From CAYUUW01 sp964448005 (GTDB lineage Bacteria > Patescibacteriota > Gracilibacteria > UM-FILTER-43-11), in contig CAYUUW010000002.1 of the NCBI GenBank assembly GCA_964448005.1, positions 7,471-71,470 on the forward strand: DNA of 64,000 nt. Direction: 5' to 3'. The notes below the pieces were generated by a model. That model saw only the letters and a program-made list of their open reading frames with translations. It searched no databases and had not been told where the DNA came from. Shown piece after piece: positions 45,019 through 53,476 of this stretch (the first letter of the stretch is position 1; every line of letters begins with the position of its first letter). Both the position numbers and the translations under genes were made by a program.

Positions 45019-45663
45019 TCAATGGAGCAGGTTTCGGCCGTCTGAGTTTCCCTGTGCTTGTCCTTGGAGATATTCACTGCTTGTCACCTGGTTTGCCCTG
45101 AAGGCTTCCGCCAGCATGGTCAAGGCTTCTGCAGGGGAGTACTGCTCCGCTTGCCCAGCCGAGCTGGCCCGAAGGCGAGCTGCTGCCATGGCTGTTTCCA
45201 TGGCAAACAAGACTTCAGGGTGATTCTCTGTTTCACGGACCTTCTCAAGCGTGGCTGCAAGCTCGAGGTGCTGCATCAGGCTAGCCAGGGCTGCCACGGC
45301 GTTGCGGCGCCCTTCAGGGTTGCTTTGCTTGAGATGATTTTTCAGCACAGGGATGGCTTCTCGCATCCCCAAGAATGCCTGGAAGCGGGCGAGCTCGAAT
45401 TCGGGCAGCCTTTCCAGCCGCCCCATCAGCTCCATGGCTTGCTCCCCTTCGCTCGGAAGGAGCCAGATGATGAGCTCGCTTTCCTCGGGATCAAAACGAA
45501 CCTCCAAGCCATCCAGGTCACGCTGGCAGATGATTTCTCCGTAGCTGACTTCCTCTTCATCTGTGATGGTGAGCACCAGCATGACCATGTTCCCACGCTC
45601 GTCGTTCAACGCCCATGTGTAATCCATGCCGCTGATCCAAAAAGAATCCATTTCGCCTTCCAT
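45019..45663 (-). CDS. Hypothetical protein with HEAT-like helical repeats
   Basis: 214 residues. The N-terminal 80 residues are an acidic beta-rich region (DYTWALNDERGNMVMLVLTITDEEEVSYGE). The second half (REAIPVLKNHLKQSNPEGRRNAVAALASLM, then VLFAMETAMAAARL) resembles HEAT or PBS-lyase helical pairs, usually used for protein binding. The ATG at 45663 is chosen because AAAAAGGAG lies 8 bases upstream: one of the few genes here with a real Shine-Dalgarno sequence. A GTG at 45747 would extend it. Function unknown. Confidence 0.7.
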   Translation of the reverse strand: MEGEMDSFWISGMDYTWALNDERGNMVMLVLTITDEEEVSYGEIICQRDLDGLEVRFDPEESELIIWLLPSEGEQAMELMGRLERLPEFELARFQAFLGMREAIPVLKNHLKQSNPEGRRNAVAALASLMQHLELAATLEKVRETENHPEVLFAMETAMAAARLRASSAGQAEQYSPAEALTMLAEAFRANQVTSSEYLQGQAQGNSDGRNLLH

Positions 45664-45849
45664 CTCGCTGCTCCTTTTTTTCTGCGGACAGGGCTTCCGC
45701 CCTGGGTTCAAGTCTGGCCGCTTCGGTGAATCCGAAGCTTTGGCCACTCGCCCGAAGGCGGAAGGATGCCCGCAGCCCGGCGGTTTAAAGGATCAGGAGC
45801 GTAATTTTCCCTTGGTAGCAGCGTTCTGTCAATGGAGAAGGCTTTGGGG

Positions 45850-45855
45850 TACAAT
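45850..45855 (+). promoter_or_regulatory. Putative -10 element for DUF192 lipoprotein gene
   Basis: TACAAT 40 bases before the ATG; no clear -35 at 17 bases. Confidence 0.35.
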
Positions 45856-45895
45856 CTGAGCACTCTCGAAAGGCTTGCATTTCTTATTCTTCGCA

Positions 45896-46372
45896 ATGAA
45901 TCTTCGTCCTCTCCTTCTGCTCATCCTCCTGCTTTCCGGCTGCGCCTCCGCCCAGCCCTTCTTACCCGATCGAGCCAAGGCCGAGCTCCGCCTTCAGGCG
46001 GAATCGGGAATCCATATTGTGCAGGCGGCCCTGGCCCAAAGCGATCAGGAGAAAGCCCAAGGCCTCATGGGCGTGCGATCGATGGCCGAGGGGGAGGGGA
46101 TGCTCTTTCCCTACGGCGAACCCTTCATCCCGGCCTTTTGGATGAAAGGCATGGAGATCAGCCTGGATTTCGCTTTCATCGATGGCGATGGCCGCATTGT
46201 CCACTTGCTGGAGGATGTTCCCCCCTGCCGGGCCCAAAACGACAGCGATTGCCCCCGCTACAGCCCTCCCCAGCCGGCCCAGCATGTGCTGGAGCTCCGG
46301 GCCGGGAGCGTGCGCCGCATGGGGTTGGCTCCAGGAAACCTCGTGCTGGGCCTCCCCGTGGAGCCGAAATAG
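45896..46372 (+). CDS. DUF192 family lipoprotein
   Basis: 158 residues. Lipoprotein signal MNLRPLLLLILLLSGCASA with lipobox LSGC. The mature part is a DUF192 domain: QEKAQGLMGVRSMAEGEGMLFPYGEP, FWMKGMEISLDFAFIDGDGRIVH, HVLELRAGSV. DUF192 proteins are small beta-barrels of unknown function, often exported and common in CPR. ATG 45896 is preferred over one 21 bases upstream because it gives the short lipoprotein leader. Confidence 0.88.
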   Translation: MNLRPLLLLILLLSGCASAQPFLPDRAKAELRLQAESGIHIVQAALAQSDQEKAQGLMGVRSMAEGEGMLFPYGEPFIPAFWMKGMEISLDFAFIDGDGRIVHLLEDVPPCRAQNDSDCPRYSPPQPAQHVLELRAGSVRRMGLAPGNLVLGLPVEPK

Positions 46373-46430
46373 AATCAGCAAGCAAAAAAGCCTCACCGCT
46401 TGGGGAATGCTTTTTTGAAGAGCAGGGAGA

Positions 46431-47669
46431 TCAGGGCAGATCGGCCTTGCGGAGCTCCGCCAGAGCCGCCTCCATTTGCGGATCGCGGTCCGCCTCCAGA
46501 TCCTCGGCAGTCATGGGCACCTCCACATCGGGAACGATTCCTGTTTCGGTGATGTTCCTGTCGTTGGGCGTGAACCATTTGGCGATGGTCACCCGCAGGC
46601 TGGACCCTCCGATCAGGGTCTCCACCGACTGCACCGTCCCCTTGCCGAAGCTGGCCTCGCCCAGCACCAGGGCCCGCTTGTGGTCCTGCAGGGCTCCAGC
46701 CACGATTTCCGAGGCCGAGGCGCTGCCTCGGTTGATCAGCACCACCAAGGGCAGTTCGCTCAGCCTGGCCTGCCCGTTCACGTAGATCACCTCGTCCTCC
46801 TCCGGATTGCGTTTTTTGATGGTCACTACCTTTTCGCTCTCCAGGAACTCCGAGGCGATATCCACGGCTCCATCCAGATAGCCTCCGCCGTTGTAGCGCA
46901 GGTCCAGCACCATACCGTCCGGCCCTTCCGCCAGGATCTGGCTGACCGCCTTGTCGAATTCGCTTTGGGTGTTGTCCCCGAACTGAGTCAGCTCCAGCAC
47001 GGCCATTCCGTCCTTCATGCTCCATTCCACGCTGCTGACGCTGATCATGTTGCGCTGGATGGTGAGCGGGAAAGGCTCTTCCCGGCTTTGCCGCAGGATA
47101 TTCAGGGTCACTTGGCTGCCCTTCTTGCCTCGGATCTTCCCTGCCGCTTCATCCAGCGACATCCCTTCGGTCGATTCTCCATCAATGTCCAGGATGATGT
47201 CCTCCGGCTGCAGGCCTGCCTTTTTGGCGGGCGAATCCTTGAGGGGGGAGACCACCGTCAAAAGCCCGTGGCGCAGGGTCAATTCCGCTCCGATGCCCTC
47301 CAGCGCCCCTTCCATGGCGGTCTGGAATTCCTTGTTTTCCTTTGGGGTCATGAAGGCCGTGTAGGGATCCCCCACGGCTCGAACCATGCCGTCGATCGCG
47401 CCGTAGATCATCTTTTGGGTGTCCAGCAGGTGCGGATCCACGTAGCTTCCGCTGAGGATGCTCCAGGCGTCCCAGAAAAGGTCCATGTTCACCGTCTCCA
47501 GCTTTCCGTAGGCATTGGTCACGGTGTTCCGGGCCTCCAGGGCCGAACCGCCGGAAAGCCTTTGGCTTCCCATGCTCCAGCCCAGCATGAAGGCGAAGGC
47601 AAGCATGGCCACGCCTCCCAAGGATTTGGGAAAAGGGGAGGGCTTGGGATAAGGGTAGCCTTTTTGCAT
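46431..47669 (-). CDS. C-terminal processing peptidase, S41 family (CtpA/Prc-like)
   Basis: 412 residues: an N-terminal membrane anchor (about 17-34), a PDZ domain (about 115-200, GIGAELTLRHGLLTVVSPLKDSPAKKAG), and the S41 catalytic core with the Ser-containing NRGSASASEI (about 313-322) and the Lys in FGKGTVQ (K343). It is an envelope Ser/Lys protease that trims or degrades exported proteins from the C-terminus. It heads a minus-strand group with the YmdB-like gene 41 bases upstream. Confidence 0.95.
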   Translation of the reverse strand: MQKGYPYPKPSPFPKSLGGVAMLAFAFMLGWSMGSQRLSGGSALEARNTVTNAYGKLETVNMDLFWDAWSILSGSYVDPHLLDTQKMIYGAIDGMVRAVGDPYTAFMTPKENKEFQTAMEGALEGIGAELTLRHGLLTVVSPLKDSPAKKAGLQPEDIILDIDGESTEGMSLDEAAGKIRGKKGSQVTLNILRQSREEPFPLTIQRNMISVSSVEWSMKDGMAVLELTQFGDNTQSEFDKAVSQILAEGPDGMVLDLRYNGGGYLDGAVDIASEFLESEKVVTIKKRNPEEDEVIYVNGQARLSELPLVVLINRGSASASEIVAGALQDHKRALVLGEASFGKGTVQSVETLIGGSSLRVTIAKWFTPNDRNITETGIVPDVEVPMTAEDLEADRDPQMEAALAELRKADLP

Positions 47670-47710
47670 GCGGGAATGGGCTTAGTTGGAACGGTTGGCC
47701 GGGCGCCTCG

Positions 47711-48496
47711 TCAGGCGGCGTATTTTTTCTGGATGCGCTGGACCGAAACAGCTTTCCTGTTCTTGGATTCTATAAGCAGGGCATTGAAAACGCAAGGCCC
47801 TTCGGGCACTTCCAGCTTGAAGCTGACCTGCTTCAAAAAGCTTTGCACAACGCTTTCCTTTGCCACGCCGATCACCGAATCGCTGGGCCCGGTCATGCCC
47901 AGGTCGCTCTGGTAGGCGGTTCCTTTTTCGCTCACCTCCTCGTCGGCGGTGGGCACATGGGTGTGGGTGCCCCACAGGGCCGTCACCCGGCCGTCCAGGT
48001 AATGCTTCAGGGCCACCTTCTCGCTGGTCGCTTCGGCATGGAAATCCACGAGCACGGCCTCCAGCTCCTCTGCCTCATGCTCGCGCAGGATTCGGTCCAT
48101 GGCCAGGAAGGGGCAGTCGTAGTTCCTGTGCATGAAGACCCGGCCGATGAGATTGACGATGAGCACCTTTTTCCCGTCCACGTTCAGCGCCCGATAGCCC
48201 TGTCCGATATTCCCGGGAGGAAAATTGGCCGGCCGGATCACCCGCGTATTCTCTTTTTGCAGTTCGGGGATGATCCCCTCCTTGTCGTAGATGTGGTTGC
48301 CGCTGGTGAAGAAGTCCACGCCGGCTTCGCGCATTTCGTCGTAGGTCTTCTGGGTCATGCCCGCTCCATGGGCCAAATTCTCGCCGTTGGCGATCACCAG
48401 ATCGACCTCATGCTCCTGGCGAATCTCCTCGATGGCCCGTTGGGCGGTTTTCCGTCCGGGGCGGCCCATGATGTCTCCGATGAGGAGGAAGTTCAT
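47711..48496 (-). CDS. ymdB: YmdB-type metallophosphoesterase (TIGR00282)
   Basis: 261 residues from MNFLLIGDIMGRPGRKT; this start was chosen over one 72 bases upstream because it begins at the conserved first strand. Metal-binding motifs: GDIMGRPG, NGENLAHG, GNHIYDKEG, VDFHAEATSEK and GTHTHVPTADE. Relatives hydrolyse 2',3'-cyclic nucleotides and influence biofilm and motility regulation in Bacillus. It is probably co-transcribed with the S41 protease. Confidence 0.94.
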   Translation of the reverse strand: MNFLLIGDIMGRPGRKTAQRAIEEIRQEHEVDLVIANGENLAHGAGMTQKTYDEMREAGVDFFTSGNHIYDKEGIIPELQKENTRVIRPANFPPGNIGQGYRALNVDGKKVLIVNLIGRVFMHRNYDCPFLAMDRILREHEAEELEAVLVDFHAEATSEKVALKHYLDGRVTALWGTHTHVPTADEEVSEKGTAYQSDLGMTGPSDSVIGVAKESVVQSFLKQVSFKLEVPEGPCVFNALLIESKNRKAVSVQRIQKKYAA

Positions 48497-48561
48497 TTTG
48501 GCATGGTGGCTAAAATGGATAATGACGAAGGTCTGGGTTGCTTTTTCGCCTAACCCCTCGT

Positions 48562-48611
48562 TTTTCAAGTTTTCAATTTTTCAGGCGTATGAAAATGTGA
48601 AAACTTGAAAA
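48562..48611. repeat. 50-bp imperfect palindrome between dnaJ and ymdB
   Basis: Outer arms of 14 bases are exact reverse complements (48562-48575 TTTTCAAGTTTTCA and 48598-48611). Inner bases continue the pairing imperfectly. AT-rich, with no trailing T-run; it could end the dnaJ transcript or be a dispersed repeat. Confidence 0.7.
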
Positions 48612-48636
48612 TGAACCATGATTCAGCGGAGAACGC

Positions 48637-49761
48637 TTACCCGAAAAGCCCTCGGCTTTGGGGCTGGATGCTCAGGTCGGCCTCTTTGGCGAGCTCCTGG
48701 TAGAGCTTCTTCTCCTTGGCGGAGATTTTTTTGGGAATCTCCACGGTCACGGTGACATGGTGGTCCCCCCGCTCGCTGCTGCCCACTTTGGGCGCTCCCT
48801 GCTCGCGGATGCGGAAAGTCTTCCCGCTTTCGGTGCCGGCGGGAATCTTGAGCGTCGTCTGGCCGTGCACGGTCTGCACGGGAATCTCGTCGCCCAGCAC
48901 GGCCTGCAGCAGGTGGATGCTTTGATGGCTGTGGATGTCGTCCTTGACGCGCTTGAACTGGCGGCTGGGGCTCACGCTGATGTGCAGGAAAAGATCCCCG
49001 TAGGGTCCGCCCTGGGTTCCGGCTTCGCCTTTGCCGCTCAGGCGCAGGATGGCCCTATCGTGAATGCCAGCGGGAATTTTGGCCTGGAAGGACATGGATT
49101 TGAGGATGCGGCCCTCGCCCTGGCAGGCTTTGCATTTCTCCTCCGGAATCTTGCCTTCCCCCTGGCAGGCCGAGCAGACCGAACTGGTCTGGATCTGGCC
49201 CAGCGGCGTCCGCTGGATGCGGACCTGCTGGCCGGTGCCCGAGCACTGCTGGCAGTCGTTGATCTTGCTCCCGGGTGCGGCCCCCTTGCCGGCGCAGGTG
49301 GAGCAGGTCTCGTAGCGCGAGACCTCTATTTCCCGGGTGCTCCCGGCGATGGATTCCTCGAAGCTGACCTGCAGCACCATTTCGATATTGGCTCCCGGCT
49401 GAGGGCCTCGCTTGCGGCTGCGCGATGCGCCGCCGCCGAAGAAGCTGTCGAAAATGTCCCCGAACCCTCCCCCGAAATCCACATTCGCATTCTGGAAATG
49501 GCTGAAATCGAAGCCGCCGAAATCCCCGAAGCCGCCAAAACCTCCTCCGCCTCCGCTGCCGCCCACGCGGCCGAACTGGTCGTACTGGGAGCGCTTCTGC
49601 GGGTCGCTCAGCACCTCGTAGGCCTCGGCGATCTCCTTGAACTTCTTCCCGTCGCCTTTGGCGGTGTCCGGATGATGCTTCTGGGCCAGCTTGCGGTAGG
49701 CCTTTTTGATCTCGGCCTCGGTGGCGCCTTTCTCTAGGCCTAGAATCTTGTAGTAGTCCAT
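48637..49761 (-). CDS. dnaJ: Chaperone protein DnaJ
   Basis: 374 residues: J domain with HPD (HHPDTAKGD), Gly/Phe region ([20 protein letters not shown]), four CxxCxGxG zinc repeats ([32 protein letters not shown]) and the C-terminal substrate-binding domains. Co-chaperone of DnaK; dnaK and grpE are not in the window. All zinc cysteines are intact, so it is a class A protein. Confidence 0.97.
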   Translation of the reverse strand: MDYYKILGLEKGATEAEIKKAYRKLAQKHHPDTAKGDGKKFKEIAEAYEVLSDPQKRSQYDQFGRVGGSGGGGGFGGFGDFGGFDFSHFQNANVDFGGGFGDIFDSFFGGGASRSRKRGPQPGANIEMVLQVSFEESIAGSTREIEVSRYETCSTCAGKGAAPGSKINDCQQCSGTGQQVRIQRTPLGQIQTSSVCSACQGEGKIPEEKCKACQGEGRILKSMSFQAKIPAGIHDRAILRLSGKGEAGTQGGPYGDLFLHISVSPSRQFKRVKDDIHSHQSIHLLQAVLGDEIPVQTVHGQTTLKIPAGTESGKTFRIREQGAPKVGSSERGDHHVTVTVEIPKKISAKEKKLYQELAKEADLSIQPQSRGLFG

Positions 49762-49891
49762 GCTCCTGGGTTTGGTTTAGCTGTCTTTTGGCTTCACTCT
49801 CGTGCCTTCCAGCTGATTGATTCTACCCAAGCCTGGCCAGGGAATCAACCTGGCCCCTTGACGGGGAAAAAGCCCCTCGCCTCAAATTAGT

Positions 49892-49919
49892 TTGACCTTA
49901 AATTAAATTTATGTTAAAA
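49892..49919 (+). promoter_or_regulatory. Possible promoter upstream of hypothetical gene
   Basis: TTGACC (49892-49897) followed about 16 bases later by TTAAAA in a very AT-rich run, 60 bases before the ATG at 49978. Confidence 0.35.
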
Positions 49920-49977
49920 ATGTTCCAGAACGAGTTGGCTTTCCTCCTCCTCCCCGCCCTCTAAGCTCCCACATTCC

Positions 49978-50907
49978 ATGCCCTCCTCCCCCAGCGCGCC
50001 TCATTTGAGGGCGCAAGACGATAGTGCCCATCGTCAGCCCATTCCTTTCGGCGCGCCACACCCCGATGCCCCTCTTCAGNNNNNNNNNNTATCCGGTTCG
50101 TTTCCGCACCCTACTGTGCACCAGGGCCCTGATCCAGGGGTTACCCAAATAGGATGGGTGGAGGATATCTTTGCGGACGAAGATGGAGATGGGGATGCTG
50201 TCCCGGTGCGATTCAAAACACCCTCTACTGTCCAAGTCCTTGCGGCGGCGGCTCCTTTGGCTTCAGGCATTGCCGATTCCCGTTCCCGCCTCCATTCCCT
50301 CGGCTCTTCCGATTTCCTGACTCCCAGCGATTCCCCGCCAACTGCGACGGAAGAGACTTTTAGGGGCTCGCCTCCCGATGCTGCTGATGACGACCGGGCG
50401 CAGGAAATGGACCATCCGGTCACTGCGGTTATGGATGCGCCTAGTGATGAAGAAGCGGGTCCAAACAACCCTCTTGAGCCAGGGAAAGCAATCCACGTTC
50501 CCGATGTAGGGCTTACCCATCAGGCCTTAGTGTTGGCGGCAGGAGGCGGAAAAGCCTATTTGCTAGCCTATAATCACGATGCCAACAGATTTTTCATGCT
50601 TTCGAGGGATGCCCATCGAAAGCCTCTGGAGAGGGTGCTGATGGAAAACACCGTTCCTTCTTCAGGGCAGGAGCAGACTCTTCTTGCCCCAACCCCCCTG
50701 ACCGCTTCGCGTGAAGACGGCCGAGAATTGAGCGGCTTTTCCTTTTCAGTCGCATGTCCCGGAATTGAGGACGCTACAAAAAGGCACCTGACCTCTTTGG
50801 GTTTTGCTTTCGACCCACATACACAAAAGCTCTACCGTCACGATCCGCTCAAAGATCGCTTTGTATTGGTTCCAGAAACTGCTTCGCCTCCGCCCGCCCG
50901 CGATTAG
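49978..50907 (+). CDS. Hypothetical Pro/Ala/Asp-rich protein (scaffold gap inside)
   Basis: About 309 residues if the 10-N run at 50080-50089 is taken at face value; the frame happens to stay open, but the first 34 residues left of the gap are uncertain. Residues 60-180 are low-complexity, rich in Pro, Ala, Ser and Asp. The last 130 (HQALVLAAGGGKAYLLAYNHD, RHLTSLGFAFDPHTQKLYRHD) look globular. No signal peptide and no recognised family. The next gene, 19 bases on, is also Pro/Ala-rich, so they may be a unit. Confidence 0.55.
   Translation: MPSSPSAPHLRAQDDSAHRQPIPFGAPHPDAPLQXXXXSGSFPHPTVHQGPDPGVTQIGWVEDIFADEDGDGDAVPVRFKTPSTVQVLAAAAPLASGIADSRSRLHSLGSSDFLTPSDSPPTATEETFRGSPPDAADDDRAQEMDHPVTAVMDAPSDEEAGPNNPLEPGKAIHVPDVGLTHQALVLAAGGGKAYLLAYNHDANRFFMLSRDAHRKPLERVLMENTVPSSGQEQTLLAPTPLTASREDGRELSGFSFSVACPGIEDATKRHLTSLGFAFDPHTQKLYRHDPLKDRFVLVPETASPPPARD
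50080..50089. other. Scaffold gap (10 N)
   Basis: Placeholder gap inside the hypothetical gene 49978-50907. Flanks share no obvious overlap, so true size is unknown. Confidence 0.8.
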
Positions 50908-50926
50908 CTTTTTATTTGCCCCTCCA

Positions 50927-51553
50927 ATGCTCCTCCAGCCCTCCATCGCAGATCCAGCGGGCCCCCATGCATTGGTCCCCGCCCCTGCCGCGGTGGATGC
51001 TCCGGTCCAGGTCGCTCGCCCTGGTGCCGCAGCGCTGAGCGCAGCTCCGCCTACGGATTCCTCCTTGCCTCCTCCGGAAGACTTCTGCGCAGGCTCTTTG
51101 GTGGCCGTTCTCCCTAATAATCTGCGTTCGCCGGCCTCCTTCCCCTCCAGGCTCTTGCCTACGCCTCCTAGGGGCTTTGTTCAATCCAGGCTCAACAGAG
51201 GCCTTTCGATGGAGGTTATTCGAGAAGGGTGGCCGGTCGTCTTGGCCTACCGGGAGTACGTGAGAAGGGCCACCGATCCGAACCACCCGGAGTTTTTTCG
51301 CCACCGTTTTGTCGAGCAGCTTCCCCCCTTGCGCCTTCGTCATGTGAAACCTCAGTTTTTGACCAAAGGGCCTGCGCTGGTCGAATGCGGTCCGGGCGCA
51401 TATGGCGCAGAAGCCTCGAGAATAGCTGCTGAACGACCTCAAGAAGGCTCTTCCGTGGAACAAGAGCCTTCGGATTCCGGGGCCGTTCTCGATGCGGAGG
51501 CTTTCCCGTTGGAGGCCTCCGCGGAGTCGGGCGGATCGGAAAGGGCCCGCTAG
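50927..51553 (+). CDS. Hypothetical Pro/Ala-rich protein
   Basis: 208 residues from the ATG at 50927 (MLLQPSIADPAG). Residues 1-60 are Pro/Ala-rich; the middle (LNRGLSMEVIREGWPVVLAYREYVRRATDPNHPEFFRHRF) is probably a folded helical segment; the end is acidic. No signal peptide, no recognised family. It is adjacent to another Pro/Ala-rich gene, suggesting a shared, possibly lineage-specific role. Confidence 0.55.
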   Translation: MLLQPSIADPAGPHALVPAPAAVDAPVQVARPGAAALSAAPPTDSSLPPPEDFCAGSLVAVLPNNLRSPASFPSRLLPTPPRGFVQSRLNRGLSMEVIREGWPVVLAYREYVRRATDPNHPEFFRHRFVEQLPPLRLRHVKPQFLTKGPALVECGPGAYGAEASRIAAERPQEGSSVEQEPSDSGAVLDAEAFPLEASAESGGSERAR

Positions 51554-51558
51554 CGGGC
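51545..51558. repeat. 14-bp GC palindrome at gene end
   Basis: GCCCGCTAGCGGGC, which includes the TAG stop of the preceding gene. It could be a weak terminator (no T-run). Confidence 0.4.
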
Positions 51559-51572
51559 GACTCCTATTTGCC

Positions 51573-51602
51573 TTGAACCCGGCCTCGGCCAAGCTGTACA
51601 AT
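51573..51602 (+). promoter_or_regulatory. Putative promoter for korA-korB
   Basis: TTGAAC (51573-51578), 18-base spacer, TACAAT (51597-51602), 62 bases before the korA ATG. Confidence 0.6.
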
Positions 51603-51664
51603 GGCGATGCCCTTTTGCCCTGTCCGGTTTTGCCCGCTGCCGACCTCAAACGCCACCCCTGCCT

Positions 51665-53387
51665 ATGAAGATCAACACGCTCAATTTCCTGATCGGCGGC
51701 AAGGCCGGCGAAGGCATCGATCGGCCCGGGGACCTTTTTTCGCGCCTCTGCATGCGCGAGGGGCTCAACGTGCATTCCACGGCCGAGTTCTACAGCGTCA
51801 TCAAGGGCTACAACAGCATCTACCAGATCCGCGTGGCCGAAAAGCAGCTCTACGCCCACAGCAACCGCTACGATCTGATTCTGGCCTTCGACAAGGACAC
51901 CACCGACCAGCACCTGAAAGAATTGGTGCCCGGGGGCGGCGTCATCTACGATCCGGCCATTGCCGGCGGCGAGCTGAGCGGCGAAGGCGTCTCCTTTTTC
52001 CCCGTGCCGCTCAAGCAGATCGNNNNNNNNNNGCTTCGATCTGGCCAAGAACATCGTGGGCCTGGGGTCCGCCATCGCCCTGCTGGATTACCCCTTCGAG
52101 GCCTTCTCCCAGCTGATCGCGGCCACCTTCGCCATGAAAGGCGAGGCCGTGGTGAAAAGCAATATCGAAGCCGCCCGCGCCGGCTACGAGCACATCCGCC
52201 AGAATTTCCACCTGGAGTTCAACTACCACCTGGAGCCTCGCCCAGCCAAGCCGGCCCTGCTGCTGAACGGCAACGAGGCCATCAGCCTGGGGGCCATCAA
52301 GGCGGGCTGCAAGTTCCTCTCCGAATACCCCATGACGCCCAGCTCCTCCATTCTGCACTGCATGGCCAAGCACGCCCGGACCTTCGACCTTTCCGTGAAC
52401 CACGTGGAGGACGAGATTTCCGCCATCAACATGGCGGTGGGCGCCGGCTACGCCGGCGTGCGGAGCATGGCGGGAACCTCCGGCGGAGGCTTCGCCCTGA
52501 TGACCGAGGCCATTGGCCTGGCGGGCATGATCGAGGCGCCTGTGGTGATTGTGGAGGCCCAGCGACCCGGCCCTTCCACTGGCCTGCCCACCCGCACCGG
52601 CCAAGGCGACCTGCGCACGGCGATGCACGCCAGCCAGGGCGAGTTCCCCAAGATCGTGATGTCTCCCGGCACCCACGAGGAGGCTTTCACCATGGCCTTC
52701 GAAGCCTTCAATCTGGCCGAAGCCTACCAGTGCCCGGTCATCCTGCTCAGCGAGAAGTACCTCTCCGAAGGCCGCTCCAGCGTGCCGGAGCTGAAGCACG
52801 ATCACCTCAAGATCGATCGGGGCAAGCTGCTGAAGGAAGACCAGATTCCCGCAGGCTTCAGGCGCTTCGCCGAAAGCGAGGACGGGATCAGCCCCCGCAC
52901 GGTCCCCGGCCAAAAGGGCGGCGCCCACACGGCCTCTTCCTACGAGCACCGCGAGGACGGCTATTTCACCGAGGAGATCGACGAGTGCCTGAGCATCCAG
53001 GCCCGGCGCATGCGCAAAATGGAGACCCTGCAGAAGCAGCTTCCCTTGGCCCGGCTGGAAGGATCCCAAGGCGCCGAGGTCACCCTGGTCTGCTGGGGAG
53101 CCACTTACGGCCCTGCCCTGGAGGCCCTGGAGCATCTACAGGAGAAAGGCGTCACGGCCAATCTGCTGCACATCAAGTACCTTCTGCCTTTGCAGCCCGG
53201 CGTGCGCGCGGCCCTGGAAAAGACCAAGCACCCCATTCTGGTGGAAGGCAACATCACGGCCCAGCTGGGCGGCCTGATCGCCGAAAAGGCGGGCATCGAG
53301 ATTCAGGACAAGATCCTGGACTGGTCCGGCCGGCCCTTCACGCCCGAGGGGATTGCGGAGAAGGTGCTGGAGATTTTGAAGAAATGA
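51665..53387 (+). CDS. korA: 2-oxoacid:ferredoxin oxidoreductase, gamma-alpha fusion subunit (scaffold gap inside)
   Basis: About 575 residues. The N-terminal 190 residues are the POR/KOR gamma domain (NFLIGGKAGEGIDRPGDLFSRL), and the rest is the alpha subunit pyrimidine-binding and transketolase-like core (LNGNEAISLGAIKAGCKFLSEYPMTPSS, VNHVEDEISAINMAVGAGYAG, GTSGGGFALMTEAIG). Together with KorB it converts a 2-oxoacid plus CoA to acyl-CoA, CO2 and reduced ferredoxin. The 10-N gap at 52023-52032 separates two frames; a true gap of 9, 12 or 15 bases would restore the frame and fit the family (LKQI...FDLAKNIVGLGSA). Confidence 0.93.
52023..52032. other. Scaffold gap (10 N) inside korA
   Basis: The reading frame on the two sides requires a gap length divisible by three, so 10 is a placeholder. 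Confidence 0.8.
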
Positions 53388-53391
53388 ATTC

Positions 53392-53431
53392 CGGCCTGTA
53401 GGGGCGCGATTAATCGCGCCCCTACAGGCCG
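53392..53431. repeat. 40-bp perfect palindrome between korA and korB (28-bp GTAGG...CCTAC core)
   Basis: Bases 53392-53411 and 53412-53431 are exact reverse complements. The core 53398-53425 is a 28-bp palindrome with half-site GTAGGGGCGCGATT. A second 28-bp perfect palindrome with the same GTAGG/CCTAC ends is at 61199-61226. It lies 5 bases after the korA stop and 46 bases before korB, so it would form a strong hairpin in the korAB mRNA. Confidence 0.95.
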
Positions 53432-53476
53432 CATCAATTGTCAATTCGTCATTGTTAATTAGTAATTTTGTTTTTC

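Noticed and set aside
45832..46785. 317-codon plus-strand frame over the DUF192 gene and part of the S41 gene
   Set aside because: It overlaps two well-supported genes on both strands and has no motif.
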